NCBI GenBank assembly: GCA_027382625.1
Contig: JAJKFJ010021854.1
Coordinates: 48,031-112,030 of the forward strand
Source of the DNA: Tetmemena sp. SeJ-2015
Taxonomy: Eukaryota > Ciliophora > Spirotrichea > Sporadotrichida > Oxytrichidae
Direction of reading: 5' to 3'
DNA length: 64,000 nucleotides
The notes under the pieces are model-generated. The model searched no databases, was not told the DNA's origin, and saw nothing but the letters and a program-made list of their open reading frames with translations. This document shows positions 32,390-43,223 of the stretch, one piece after another; positions within the stretch are counted from its first letter, which is position 1, and every line of letters starts with the position of its first letter. Made by a program: the position numbers and the translations under genes.

Positions 32390-35300
32390 CATTATAAAGT
32401 GCATCTGAAACTTGCACAGCTCCCTGATTCAGATGAGATTAGCCAGTGGCAGTCTCTGGGGATACCAAATGCTAGGAATTTGGAGGCACCTGCACTTTAA
32501 AGTCAAAAATCTAAAAGTGCACAGCATTTTAGTTGGAAGATGAGGCCTGACCTTATTTAGATGCGTTCGTGTTAACGGGTATGGAAGATCTGCTGATAGG
32601 TTGTTGGAGAGTTTGATAAATGAAGTTGCAGTTCTGGCTTGAATCCATGTACACGTTCTTGAACTCCTCTTGATCCTGAAGCACTTAGTCTAAGTTTCTT
32701 TGAGATTGCGGAATTTACTTCAGTGATTCAGATTTTTATAAGCTTGAAATCACTTATGAGCCTTTCTGTTAAGAGATAGACGATAAATGACGAAAAAAAT
32801 AGTCTAAACTTTAAGAGATTGGGGGCTTGATTTATTACAAACTAGACTGTTGTGTGTGGCCTGAAGGAGTGGCTTGCTGCTACCTGGAGTGAGCAGCACT
32901 TGTACTAGATACTGACTACTTCTTGCTTCCAGTTGCAGCCTTATGCAGCCTGCTGCTGGATGGAACTGATGATCCTGATGAAATAGTCGCTTGCGAAGAA
33001 GCACTCACTACACCTGCAGTTCCTTTCCCATTGATGAGGCTATCAATTCTGAGCGTGGTAGAATTCTAAGACTTCAACTAGTAGTTGAAAACCTCTTGGG
33101 GAGTCTTAGACCCATTCTATCCATGATTATTATTATTATGATTATTGTTGATTCCTTAGAAACTTATTGGCCCACTGCTGTTCAAGTTCTTGTTTTGACT
33201 CTTTCCGCTACTCACACTGTTCTTGGAATTGAACAGCTGCCCATTAGAAGTAACTAAATTCTTGGCAGCACTCAACTTCTTCTAGCTGCTTCCTTTATTA
33301 GACTTGCCAGTCAGGTACTAGTCTTTTCTTATCGCAGAAGAAGGAGGCTAGGATAAAGTAGAACTCAACTCGTTTCTAAGACTAGCTTCATTTTTAAAAC
33401 TCTAGATTTAAAATTGGTTTTGAAAAAATCATTTTTAAAACTCTAGATTTAAAATTGGTTTTGAAAAAATCATTTGAAGCCACAGTTTTTGCATCCAAAT
33501 TAAGAGAACTAGGATCATCAGGCAGCATATTAGACTGTTCCTAGTCTCTAGGTTGCTAACTCAAGAATACCTAGTTCAGCTTGTTTCTTGATTCCTTGTT
33601 TATCGAGAGTATCAAAAATTAAAGCTCTCTCATAAATATCTATGCAAGTATGTTGATAGGGTCTACATCCTTGCTATGCTCAAAATTGTGAATGTAGTCA
33701 TGGATCTGAACTGTCTTCTTGGAACTTGAATCTAAGCTTTTCTCTGATGGCAGGATCTCGCTATCTCTCTGAGTGTTATTCTTAGATGTGCTAGTAGGAT
33801 CACTTATCTTATTCTCTTGTGATTCAAATGATTTGAGTATCTGCGTTGCATAGCTCTGCGTGTGGCTGTGAGTTTGGGAATGTTGCTGCTGCAGTGCTAG
33901 GGACTTGCTTTGAAGTGAATTGCTATCTATGTTGTTGCTCCTTGTATCGTGAGTTGACTGCTTGAACATGATTATTGACTCATTCACATCGTCATTGTCA
34001 TCTCCATTATCTGACGATTCACTATTCTGATGCTACACTTCTTGCTGTAAACGATTTGCTTCCGCTTATTCCTCTAGATGAAATTCTTGAATCAGTCTCT
34101 AAGTATTCATGAGAATATCTTCTTATTAGAAGAAATGCTTAGCCTAGTCATTGCAATTCGAATCCTACTGTGAACTAAGCTTATGAGATTGGGCGGGAGC
34201 CGTCATGGATCCAATTAGCTTTTCTTGCAGCTTAAGTTCGTCGAAGGAGACTTTGCCACTAAGTTTAAACCTATTCTTGATCTATCTGTCGATACCTTCA
34301 CTACTTTTAACTTTCTATTTTCTTTGCTAGTGCATGTTAGTGTTAGTGTACATCTGCAGAGGTTGATTCAACTTTTGATTTTTTCCTCCACTGTTCAAGT
34401 GCTGAGTTAGAGTTTCCTAGTAGTTTGGAGGGGCAAAGTTTCTTAATGCATTGGTAAGCTAAGACTGCTTTTAGCCGTCTATTCTGTAAGCTCTGAGGGA
34501 CTCTAAGTTGTTTGATAATTCGTTAAAGATGCGGTTCTTGTGTTCAATTTTCAAATCCAAGTCAAAAGACAACTTTAAATAGAGGGGAGAGAATAATTAT
34601 GAGAGTCGTTAGATTCTTAATCTAATCTAAGACTGAAGCCTTTATCGAAATCACTGACTGGTTTGCTCTTGCCTCCGCTGTTAATAGACCTAAGTTTTTC
34701 AGAGGGGTGACTCTTCTCCTTGCTTTGAACTTTCTCAGTCTTGCAATTTGAATAATAGCTCTGCAAGTTTTGCTGAAGATGAGTTGTCATTTGTAGGTTG
34801 TCATTAGGCATAGCCATTTGCTATTATTGGAGTTGCTAGACATGGCTTTAAGACTGACCTAGTTAAGTAAAGGTGGCTAACATACCAGGATCAAGCACCA
34901 GATTTTAGCTGCTGCTAGATGAATGAAGTGTCTTGTTACCGATTGCATGTGCTCCTTAGCTTAAAGTTTGAGAGTGGTTGTGAGAGTGCTTAAGACTTCT
35001 AAAGTTCAGATTTTGAATGAGACTGTTTTACTGTGTAAGGTTAGACACTGAGAGTTTATCGTTAGATTTGCTGCTTTAATGGTGGAGGATGTTATGTTAG
35101 TTGCTGCTCTACTGGTAGTTGAGGAAGTTATTACTGGGAGTGTAAGAGTGCTGGTTTGAACTTGAAAGGCGGTTGATGTTTTAAATTGCCAGTTGATTAC
35201 CGCTATGCGGTTTTTACGATGTCTGTGGCTACATCTGAGTGCTTGAAGCCAAGTAATTGCTATTCTTGGCTGAACGTAGCTCCTGCTTTCTGCTCTTCTT

Positions 35301-36225
35301 CATGTCCTGAGAAGAAAAAAATATTGCACTATACGTTAACAATATCATATTCTAAGTTATATAAAGAGGAGTTAGCTTTTCCGATGTTGATAAAGTTCAT
35401 TCTTTGAGTTGAGGATTTGGCAGGATTTTCAAAGCAATTCATAAGATCTGACTCTGCCTATTCCTACTAATTCATGATGAGATTATTTGAATCTGCTTAA
35501 TTATTTCTCCCCTCGTTTTGATAAGTGCTAAACAAGAACGCGTTCTAAGTGCTCAATTGCTTGCCTTTGTCACCATTTTCAGTTTAAGTGGGTGTTGAGC
35601 CTCCCTTAAAGCTGAAGCCGAAATTTTGGCCTGATAAAAGGCTGTTTCCATCCCTGGTGGCAGAGTGATTTTACTTTGCGCCTGTTGCAGCAGTTTGTAT
35701 GTGAAAATTGGATGGCTTTTACTTGCCTCCTCCCCCTGAAGTGTTCAAATCTATTTTCTTTTGAATCATAGCAAAGCCACCACGGTTGTCTATAGATCTA
35801 TTCTAGTTGAATGGCTTTTAGCTCATAATGGAAGTTAATGATCAATAATTAGAGAGGAGTAGATTAAGCAAAAATAGATAGTAAGTTGTCTTGTTCCAGT
35901 AAGGCTTGCCATGATGGTAAGTGGTGCTTGAAGCCGTACCGCGCTAAGTGATGCTTCCTTAATTAAGCAAGGCCGTTTGAACTTGAGGGGACTTGGTCAG
36001 TTTGTTTAAGGCCCCTAAGCTCTGGAGTTACAGTCCGGAACTAATAAAAACTCCCTCTCTCTCTCTAATAAAGTATAATGATCATACTTAAAAACTGTTA
36101 GTGTTTCCGCTGCTGTTCGAGTTGCTTGGCTGCAGAGTGAAGTTTTGAGTTTGCGTTTGAGTGTTTCCTGAAGGTCCACCTGGGAGCGAAGATTGCGTGG
36201 AGGGGACTCCTCTTGAAGAATTCAT
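32390..36225 (-). CDS. Asn/Gln/Ser-rich protein of unknown function
   Basis: Starts MNSSRGVPSTQSSLPGGPSG at ATG 36225 with phase-clean Gln/Asn/Ser/Thr-rich sequence; IES-like AT-rich inserts lie near 35850-36100. Blocks include EKSHPSEKLRSINSGGKSKP (34700), MNESIIMFKQSTHDTRSNNI and HDYIHNFEHSKDVDPINILA (33970-33640), then after a duplicated IES SNEASLRNELSSTLSQPPSS, NNNHNNNNHGQNGSKTPQEV and SVSSTSAAHSRQQQATPSGH, ending near VQVSDALYNGEYL. No domain recognised; the composition suggests a disordered protein. The first in-frame TGA after this is at 32254-32256, inside the kinesin's first codons, so the true 3' end, or a fusion with the kinesin, is unresolved. Confidence 0.65.
33388..33475 (-). 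repeat. Tandemly duplicated IES, three AAATGA pointer copies, period 41 bp
   Basis: TCATTT (AAATGA on minus) occurs at 33388-33393, 33429-33434 and 33470-33475, and the two 41-bp units are identical. Excising both joins LDAKTVAS to NEASLRNELSSTLSQ in one frame that stays open for hundreds of codons. Confidence 0.92.
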
Positions 36226-36677
36226 TTTATTATTGATTGTTTTTCTTGGCTATTCTTGTTTCTATTGCCTTAATTTAATAATTCGTATTTAACTTAAACA
36301 TCATCCAGCACAAAATAATTAAATTCAGATGGTCTCACACCCCGTGCTCCCTTAATTTAAATTTCAAATTCCAACTCCTCAATAAAATCATAAGATCCAA
36401 CAAAGGTAGCACATAATTAAAAAGATTGAGAAAAAGAATTGCTAAATTGCTGAGACGAATTAGGAGGAGAGGCAGCTGTTTAGTATTGTGAGGTCGATTC
36501 TATATATTGTAGTGGATTTATTTTCTTTCTCTCTTGACTTGATAATTATAGTTGTAATAAAAGTTCATTTGAAGGAGAGCTCTGTCTTAATTAAATATAA
36601 TTAAGAGAGATCTAAGCTGAAACTCCTCAGATTACATACACCCATCACCAACATTATTAGAATATAATAAACCCAAA
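36226..36677. other. AT-rich intergenic spacer (divergent)
   Basis: Spacer between divergent starts at 36225 and 36678. No coding-like frame; short A/T runs only. Confidence 0.55.
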
Positions 36678-37748
36678 ATGGAGTTAGATAACAAGGCTTT
36701 TGCAGCAACCATAGACAGCTCAGCCAATAGCCCCTCAGGCGAAAACTTAGCAGACACTACGAACAATAGATAGAAGCACATGTAATCTAAAGCACTCACT
36801 CTATAATATTTATCTATAATAGTTTTATCTTAATAGAAGGATAGGCTGCATCAGACGATGTACAATACGCAAAACAGCTAGACTTGGGGCAGATTAAGCA
36901 ACAGGGGCAGTCATGCAGGGCTCACCGGTTTTGTTGGCTTAGGCTCATCGTTTGCTGAGAGCAACCCTCTTAATTCCTCCAAGGCCAAGCAAATGTACAC
37001 CTTCTCCAAGGATAGGAGATTCAAAGAGCTGAATAGGTAAGTCAAAGTTAGGATTTATGGTCAGAGAGAAAAATCCTTAATGGGGGATAATATGCAAGAT
37101 GGAGGAGGGGTTATATAATCACCCAAGGGATAAATTTTAAGTAAAAAAGAAATGGCTGTGGACTATTTGCAATAGTAAAAAAGACACTTCATCTTTTTAC
37201 CACTCCCTGCCATTCAGACTTATGCTTAATTTACTGCAAGGATATGTGATAACTTTACAATATAGTATAAATCCGAACGTATCTTACGATATCAGGGGAT
37301 AGTATGACACTCTCAAGAGAGAATCTGGCAATGGTCGTGCCTTTGGCTCCACTCAAAGATTCAAGTACTACTCTCATTATTATTAAAGTTTCTCATTATT
37401 ATTTAAACCCTCCTCAAGACAGTAAGAAAATAACAGAATGTTTGAATTAGCTAATAGACGATACTGTAAAGTCACCATCACCTGCCAGATATGAACAGAA
37501 AGGCTTCTTCTCACCTTAGAATCAGGCCAAGTCATTCTCATTTGGAGTTGGAAAAGACCAATCTAAGAAAGTCTACATCCAGGTTATTGAGAAGCAAGCA
37601 GAGGAGAAGTTGCCAGGCCCTGGTCAATATGAGCCACCAAACACATTTGGAAAAGTTGGTGCCAAGTATTCACTCTCACCTAAGTCTGCACTCAAAGAAT
37701 GTAAGTTTAAACCGATCATCAAAGAACCTCCTCTCTTTAATCTTATCT
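36678..37748 (+). CDS. STPG/SHIPPO-repeat protein, N-terminal part (scrambled gene)
   Basis: Starts MELDNKAFAATIDSSANSPS at ATG 36678; an IES follows near 36780-36835; then TWGRLSNRGSHAGLTGFVGL, KAKQMYTFSKDRRFKELN, a GTAAGT...ATATAG intron (37037-37265), NSINPNVSYDIRGQYDTLKR and AFGSTQRFKYYS. After another IES come PARYEQKGFFSPQNQAKSF and EKLPGPGQYEPPNTFGKVGA, a PGPG-x-Y (STPG/SHIPPO) repeat as in sperm-tail and ciliary microtubule-associated proteins. It ends SALKE plus one base at a GTAAGT donor. The matching acceptor and the C-terminal half lie on the opposite strand at 38294-38838, joined by the 11-bp sequence TAATCTTATCT at 37738-37748. Confidence 0.85.
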
Positions 37749-38293
37749 TAGAATTCAAAGCATCACTAAAATCTGGATAAAGATAAATAAGTGAAATGAA
37801 TCGGAAGTTTGAGAAATAAGATCTTTCTTAAAATTATAAGGCAGTTCCTTGTCTATCAGCACATTTTCAGGCTTCAAAGAAAAAGAAGGGTGTTTAAAAT
37901 ATTAAAAAATAGAGGAAAAATTATTAATTTTAAATCAAACTTTGCCACCCCATTGGTTAATTACGATTCCTGATAGAGTAAACCAATCAGGATGGAATTA
38001 ATTAATTTTAGATATAGTTAAATTATTAAACAACCAACTATATTAGGTTTTAAAATTATTAACCAATCATTATCTTGCTTTCTCTATTAAACTAATCACT
38101 TATCAATTAAGAATGCCATTTCTGATCTTATTTCTCAAACTTCCGATTCATTTCACTTATTTATCTTTAAACGTAGCTTGTAAAAATCTTAATGATAAAT
38201 TCTATAGTAGTGTACGCTTCCTTATTTTTGCTTTCATATTCTTCTTAATGAATGAGTGGGTGAGTAAATTTGCTCTTGCACTCCCTTTCTTAT
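37749..38293. other. AT-rich spacer between the two halves of the scrambled gene
   Basis: Very AT-rich with repeated TTAACCAATCA-like and ATTAATTTTAG-like words. Open frames exist only because TAA/TAG are sense. Expected to be eliminated during unscrambling. Confidence 0.6.
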
Positions 38294-38838
38294 TCAAAGC
38301 ATGCTTCTCTTAGGAGAATGCCTAGCTGAGAACTTGCTAACATCATTAGGGCCGCTCATGCCTAGTCCATACCTAGCACTGGTCTTAATTTGTGGTGGCT
38401 CGTATCTACCGAAGTCTGAAGGGGCCTCATACATTCCTGGTCCTGGCACATCTGCAAATTTCTTGTGCTGATCTTCCAAAGCCTTGCGCTCATCTCTGCC
38501 GAAGACAGCTCGAGCCACTGCTCTGTAAAGTGATCTATGATTCTCACTCAATCTGTCCTTAGGAGTGTAGCTACCTGGTCCGCAAGAAGGCAAATGCTGT
38601 GCTAAAATTAGAGTGGATTAGATAATGGGCGTTTAGAAATAATTGATTGATCTTACTAGGCATTGTGAATCGGTCTTTGGCTTGAGGGATCTTGGAAACT
38701 CTTGGAGACTTGATATTGGAAGTTATTCTTTAGGAGACCTCAGTGCCTACAAGGTCAGGTTGATTGTAGTAGCCTGGACCTGGCATCATACTCGCCTTGA
38801 ATAGTTGCTCTAAAACATAAAGCCATTAGATAAGATTA
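38294..38838 (-). CDS. STPG/SHIPPO-repeat protein, C-terminal part (inverted MDS)
   Basis: Minus strand, beginning inside an intron: TAATCTTATCT (38828-38838 on plus as its complement) ... TTTTAG, then AGCAACTATTCAAG. With the T left by the plus-strand donor this completes TAG (Gln) and reads QLFKASMMPGPGYYNQPDLV, SNIKSPRVSKIPQAKDRFTM, a 55-bp GTAAGA...TTTTAG intron (38602-38656), HLPSCGPGSYTPKDRLSENH, KKFADVPGPGMYEAPSDFGR and ends SPKRSML before TGA 38294-38296. PGPGYY, CGPGSY and PGPGMYEAPSDFG are STPG/SHIPPO repeats continuing those on the plus strand. No convincing independent start exists between here and the next gene's stop at 39016. Confidence 0.85.
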
Positions 38839-39015
38839 CAAACCTTATTTAGCTGTAAGAGAAAGATGAACTTGGATAAATGAAGTCTTAAATAATTGAA
38901 TACAAAATAAAATTGTGGTGTTGCTGCTCTCCTGGATTTAGGAGTTATAGAATCAACTGCTACTTGTTCAACTAAGATTTGCTAACTTTGAAAATTAAGG
39001 CTTTTAATCTACTGC

Positions 39016-41334
39016 TCATCTTCTGGAAGGTGACTTGGGGAGGATCTCATCGATGAACTCAGAGTAGGAAATCAAAGTTTAAATAGACTCACTATAAAGG
39101 CAGATACTAAGATAAATCTTTCCATCTTGGTTTCTATCGTATCTGTCAATCAAGATAGCTAAGAGAAAATTGATAGAGATTATCTATCAATTCACTTTCA
39201 AAGGGTTTACTTCTGAGTCAGTGGCGTAGAATCCATTGTCTCTAAGAATTGTCTTGAACTCATCCCTAGTCAAATATCCATTTCTATCTTGGTCCACAGC
39301 GGTAAAGGCATCATGAGCATTGAAAAATAAACTGGTCCTTTTAATGTAACTACTATTGAAGTAAGGTCTTCTTGAGAGTCTCTTTCTGAGGAGCTCTGCA
39401 CTCTCCTCCACATTGAAGTGAGTTCTGAAGGTGCGGAGGAAGAGGTCTCTGGTCTCTCTTGTGAAGTACTCGTGCTTGGCGTAGTGAGAGTGGTGCAGGT
39501 AGTAAGCTGAACGAGATGACAAAGTCAGAGCGTGTGAACTAGCCTTAGGGGTAAAGGCGTTGCAGAAGTCAGAGTAGAGAAGACGGCCGTCATTGTCTCT
39601 ATCGTATCTGCGAGAAAATAGGTATACATTTTCTAGGATACATTAAACCCATTAATTACATTGTCTCTGTTGGCATAGAGACCGAGATCTCCGAGTGCAT
39701 CAACAATCTCTGGGGCAGTGACCCAACTCTTGACAGTGCGATCAAGCATCTGGAAAGCATCCATAAGGTTGAAGTCTGGCTGCGAGGCAAGTCTGATCTT
39801 GGCATCCTCAAGCTCCTGCTCCAAGCTAATTTGCTCTCTGAAGGCTCTCACCAACTCATCCTCATCATCTTGCTTCAAAAATCTGAAGTTTATATAACTA
39901 TGACTTTCAATGGCGATTGTCTCTTGGCCTGAGAACTGCTAAATCCAGTTGAAGATCTCGCAGGTGAGGAGAACTCCTTGTTTTGAGATCTAGACAGGAT
40001 GTAATGCTAAATGAACAGTATATTGTTTGAGGATGTCTCTTGTGACTTCGGATCTTCTGCTTGGGGAGCTGTAAGAAGCTGAAGATGAGCCAAGTCTGTT
40101 GGGAGATGCTGTTGCTCTGAAACCGGTTGAGCTGCCTAGTTGAGAGGCAGTAAGATATGAGCTATCTCTAAGAGGACTTCCACCTCTCTCCTTCTTCTCC
40201 TCTTCATTAAATGTGATAATACACGTCTCACTCTTAAATTTCATAGAGTCTAGCAACTCCAATAGAAGCAGAGAGACTAGAGCTGCCGAGGTTGTCAGCA
40301 GCAGAAGTCTGAGGTCTGAAAGCCTCAATAAACTCTTCATAAGTAATCTTTTGATCTGCGTCCACATCGAGTCTTCTAACGATTGCTGTGAGCTCGGGCT
40401 CAGTTGCATAGAAGCCGTTGAGTCTGAGGAAGGACTTGATGTTGTTCAAATTAAGGGCGTGGTCTCTCAGATTGTCAATAGTTTCGAAAGCAACTCTGTT
40501 GGTCCAATCATATCTTAGATGGAGCTCGTGCTTCAATCTCTCTACTCTGGTGTGGTATCCAATCTCTCTATTGAAGCGTTTAGATGATCACTTACATTGT
40601 GTTATCATTCATACTATGCTTAGATGGATGAATGATAGTACCTTTCGAATAAGTTGGTGAGTTCTCTTTCTACAGTGGGTGGGAGGCGATCGTATCTGCC
40701 CACCTTGTAGTTAGGTCTCTGAGTGGCAACTGAACGCAATAAACTTATATTTGCACCTCTATGAAATATTGCAAGTACATATCATCGCATGGGAGCATGA
40801 TCTGCAAGAACCTAAAGCAAGGAACATAAGCCACCACATTTCTCTAAAGCGCTTTCTTCTACTTACTCCTGATACTTGAGCGAGCCATCCTTGTCTAAGT
40901 CGAAGTAGTTTACCACTAGTTGGATATCTCTAAGGGTCACATAGCTCACACCATTGTCTCTATATTTCAGATTAGATTTCTTACTCGCAGCCACCATTTT
41001 TGCTCTTAATCGCAATGGATCATTCTCAAAGATATGCACCACACTTACCTCCTTATATAATGGCTAATTCATTCAATTTTAACTTACCTGAGGAAGTTAT
41101 AGATCTCAAGGGAGGTAATGATATCATCTCCGTTTCTGTTGACTCTTTGGAAGGCAGCGTAGGGTTCGAAGTCAGCGACGGTTGAGAGCAACTGTCTTTG
41201 TCTCTCCACCTGCAGCTCAGACTCTGCAACAGTCTGGAAGAACTCTTTCAGCTTCAGTAAATGAAAAAATGAACGCTCATCATTATAATTTCTATGATCG
41301 TTACTTATTTCAGTTAAGTATCGATACCAAGCAT
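39016..41334 (-). CDS. Multi-EF-hand calcium-binding protein
   Basis: Starts MLGIDTQLK at ATG 41334; after an intron or IES it reads KLKEFFQTVAESELQVERQR, DFEPYAAFQRVNRNGDDIIT, then EF-hand loops FDLDKDGSLKYQE (about 40890), DVDADQKITYEEF (40350), RYDRDNDGRLLYSDF (39590), DQDRNGYLTRDEF (39270) and YDRNQDGKIYL (39130), ending SEFIDEILPKSPSRR before TGA 39016-39018. Between pairs lie conserved helices (YDWTNRVAFETIDNLRDHAL; LNGFYATEPELTAIVRRLDV) and a Ser-rich linker (GSPLRDSSYLTASQLGSSTG). Several AT-rich inserts (near 40200, 39900, 39640, 40590) are IESs or introns. Probably a cortical or ciliary calcium sensor; the family is not named with confidence. Confidence 0.85.
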
Positions 41335-42464
41335 GATTTGTGTTGTTGTTGTAGTTGAGAATTAGTTAGTTTCTAATTTTATTTTATTTAATCACTCGAG
41401 CTCATCAGCTCACTAACACAAATTTAACACCCCTTTCATCAAACCAACCAACACCCCAACTCACAAAGTTAAACAAAAAACCCATCATAAACACGCTTAT
41501 CATAAACTCTCATAGAGTATGAATATATTTCATATTTTAAGTTAGTAAAGTCATTTATCAATCATAATTTACAGTTAATATTTTGAAAGGCGATTGCTGA
41601 CTGTTAACAATTTATTTTTTCAAAGAGCAAGCTATTAATTTATTAATTAATTAAATTGTCTGTAGGGTAGTGGAGGTGGTTAAAATTTAAATTAATATAT
41701 TGGGGAGGGCTCGGGAGTTAATAATGAATGGACGATAATGTTTCAGATCACTCGCTTTTGATAAAAGCATTAATAAATCATACTTAAGATTACTTAAAAG
41801 TCGCATAGACTTTTCAAGTTTTTTCAAAATATCTTTTATAATTGTGGAAGCACGAGTAACTTGAATGGAAATGTAAAGGATTAACCCTCGTAGAGGAAGT
41901 AAATGGAGAGGGAGAGAGGGCCTTAGCTGCCGTTAACAAGTTTTATTAGTAAAATAATTCTAACATATTTCACATTCAAGCTCCAAAATCAAACTCTTCT
42001 CATCCTCCCATCGCTAAATACACAAACAATTTTTAATTTTTTTTAATGATAATAATATTTTTTGGCTAATGGTAATCCCAATTTTATAAGGAAAGTGAAT
42101 GTTTTCCCATGTGAGAATAGCTTTTTGAAAATGCTGATGGCATTTTCAAATCTAAGCAACATCTGCATCATTAACATGATGAGGGTCGCTCAGATTTTTA
42201 TAAATTGAGGATGTCCAATTAGGGATGGAAGAGTGGGTGGAGTTTAAATTGATGGGCTCACTGCTATATTTATATATGAAGCCATAGGGCCGAGTGGAGG
42301 GCGACTCAGAAGCAGCAAATTAGTTCCAAAAAAGACTGGGGACTTTCGTACTGAACATATAGCATATCCCATTTACCGCCTGATAAAGTCTGATTTGCAA
42401 CTAATTTGCTTCCCTCTAAGTGCTCTCACTCTCAGACTTCGTTCGCTCATTCAATGGTCACGCC
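41335..42464. other. Long AT-rich spacer with hairpin and inverted repeat
   Basis: No coding-like frame. Contains a perfect 11-bp hairpin (42124-42150) and, at 42309-42416, an inverted repeat (GAAGCAGCAAATTAGTT ... AACTAATTTGCTTCC). Otherwise A/T runs. Confidence 0.55.
42124..42150. repeat. Perfect 11-bp inverted repeat with 5-nt loop
   Basis: TTTGAAAATGC-TGATG-GCATTTTCAAA. Could form a hairpin; it lies in spacer DNA about 315 bp beyond the 3' end of the small EF-hand gene. Function unknown. Confidence 0.6.
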
Positions 42465-42917
42465 TCAATTAATTAGTGAGCAATAATTACTAACTCTTCC
42501 CTTGAGGTAGGAACCAAGAGGAGCAAGCAGCTTCTTCTTCATGTTGTCGATGAGGAAGTGTTTAAACTCCTCAAAGTCAATCACGCCAGAGTGGTCCTCA
42601 TCCAAGCTGTCGAAGAACTGGTCCACGTCGGCCTTTGCAGGTCTACGCTTGATGCCTTGCTCCTTGAAGTGGTTAGTCAGCAGGTCCACCACCTCACGGC
42701 GGTCCAGGACTCCGTTGCCGTCCTTGTCGTAGCTCTTGAAGGCCTTCTTCATAAACCCTACATACATAAGAATGATTAAAATGAAATCCTTTACTGGTTT
42801 AGTAGCTAGTTTTCCCTGATCCTGGGCAATAGCATCGTCATTCTCGTAGATATCCTTCATCTTGTAGTACTGCTGCACTAGATATTCGGTGTCGTACTGG
42901 TCGAACTTGGAATTCAT
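42465..42917 (-). CDS. Two-EF-hand calcium-binding protein
   Basis: Uninterrupted frame of 150 codons from ATG 42917 (MNSKFDQYDTEYLVQQYYKM) to TGA 42465-42467. Two EF loops: YDKDGNGVLDRREV and LDEDHSGVIDFEEF, each with flanking helices (FMKKAFKS; DVDQFFDS). A 33-bp hydrophobic AT-rich stretch (DFILIILMY) before FMKKAFK is bounded by GTA copies and may be an IES; removing it keeps frame (KPVGFMKKAF). Calmodulin-like size; probably a calcium sensor. Confidence 0.85.
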   Translation of the reverse strand: MNSKFDQYDTEYLVQQYYKMKDIYENDDAIAQDQGKLATKPVKDFILIILMYVGFMKKAFKSYDKDGNGVLDRREVVDLLTNHFKEQGIKRRPAKADVDQFFDSLDEDHSGVIDFEEFKHFLIDNMKKKLLAPLGSYLKGRVSNYCSLIN

Positions 42918-43223
42918 GTTGAGTTAGGTATTCAAACTGGTGAGAGTTGGTGGCTGTCTGTTGTAGACGAGTTTAAAATTTATTTGAGTTTAAATTCCTT
43001 CTAACTGTCTTCTTCATATCCTCTCCTCCTTTCTAATCTTCAAACTCATCACCTTATTGACTTTTATTTTCATAATGGGAGTTATAAAAGTTAAATCTGT
43101 TAAAGTGTTCCATGATTTTATTGCCCATTTTAAGTGAAAATTAATTTTATCATTAAAGAAGTAGAAATGTCTTTTTCCTCGCTGGGCTTCAGTCAAAGCT
43201 AAAAGGATAATCCTCAAAGTTAG

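Noticed and set aside
37738..37900. Normal splicing of the plus-strand STPG gene to the local TTAG at about 37750 (EQFKASLKSGQ...)
   Set aside because: It gives an AT-rich, Lys/Gln-rich tail without PGPG repeats and leaves the minus-strand half without a start. The 11-bp inverted pointer and matching splice phase explain both halves. Kept as the stated refutation route.
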